A DNA stretch of 5,691 nt from positions 1-5,691 of the forward strand of contig CALGBN010000093.1 of assembly GCA_937877765.1 (NCBI GenBank), given 5' to 3'. The stretch comes from Candidatus Bathyarchaeota archaeon. GTDB taxonomy: Archaea; Thermoproteota; Bathyarchaeia; TCS64. The notes below the pieces were generated by a model that made no database searches, was not told where the DNA came from, and saw only the letters and a list, made by a program, of their open reading frames with translations. Numbering within the stretch: position 1 is the stretch's first letter; each line of letters starts with the position of its first letter. The position numbers were made by a program, and so were the translations under genes. This document shows positions 5,622 to 5,691 of this stretch, one piece after another.

Positions 5622-5691
5622 CTGTCTCTTATACACATCTGACGCTGCCGACGAATTAGACGGTGTAGATCTCGGTGGTCGCCGTATCATT
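5622..5691. other. Untrimmed Illumina Nextera adapter (non-biological)
   Basis: Bases 5622-5640 are the Tn5 mosaic end CTGTCTCTTATACACATCT. Bases 5641-5654 (GACGCTGCCGACGA) complete the reverse complement of the Nextera read-1 primer. Bases 5655-5662 (ATTAGACG) are an 8-base i5 index whose reverse complement, CGTCTAAT, matches from memory a Nextera XT v2 index (S510). Bases 5663-5691 are the reverse complement of the 29-base P5 flow-cell oligo, ending exactly at the contig end. Genome sequence therefore stops at 5621. Confidence 0.98.

Noticed and set aside
5423..5659. A 78-aa + strand ORF ending ...SYTHLTLPTN
   Set aside because: It overlaps the third operon gene in another frame and its tail is Nextera adapter read in that frame, a known artefact.

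Overview
The window is a fragment of an archaeal genome, most likely one contig of a metagenome or single-cell assembly. The archaeal assignment rests on several features: a tungsten/molybdenum aldehyde:ferredoxin oxidoreductase tail, a secreted sequon-rich protein with a C-terminal membrane anchor, TATA-like boxes in place of bacterial -35/-10 promoters, a GGAGGTGA Shine-Dalgarno, and an archaeal-style wHTH plus PD-(D/E)XK protein. Overall style and moderate GC would fit an Asgard (Thorarchaeia-like) or similar anaerobic archaeon, but the lineage is an impression and not shown here.

Layout: (1) 1-223, the C-terminal end of an aldehyde:ferredoxin oxidoreductase, cut by the contig edge. (2) 309-1592 (+), a secreted, membrane-anchored surface protein with two tandem copies of a domain, 14 N-glycosylation sequons and many methionines. 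(3) 1589-2452 (-), a cation diffusion facilitator (CDF) metal exporter, convergent with the surface protein; the two stop codons interlock in one TTAA. Its upstream gap carries a perfect 10-10-10 inverted repeat (TTTTAGGCAT / ATGCCTAAAA) that looks like a DtxR/MntR-type metal-responsive operator. (4) 2529-3263 (-), a winged-helix plus Mrr/RecB-like nuclease-fold protein with a TTG start. (5) A 151-nt divergent promoter region (3264-3414). (6) 3415 to the end (+), a tightly coupled three-gene operon: a DUF6754 membrane protein, a six-helix membrane protein, and a membrane-anchored protein of unknown function that is cut off.

The last 70 bases (5622-5691) are not biological. They are an untrimmed Illumina Nextera adapter: mosaic end, read-1 primer, 8-base index, P5. 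The apparent C-terminus LSLIHI of the last gene is adapter-encoded, so that gene is a 3' partial ending at 5621.

The part most likely to be an undescribed system is the 3415-5621 operon. It encodes two proteins with large soluble domains and terminal membrane anchors around one polytopic protein, with predicted topologies that place the two soluble domains on opposite sides of the membrane. The best regulatory lead is the metal-box-like repeat in front of the CDF gene.
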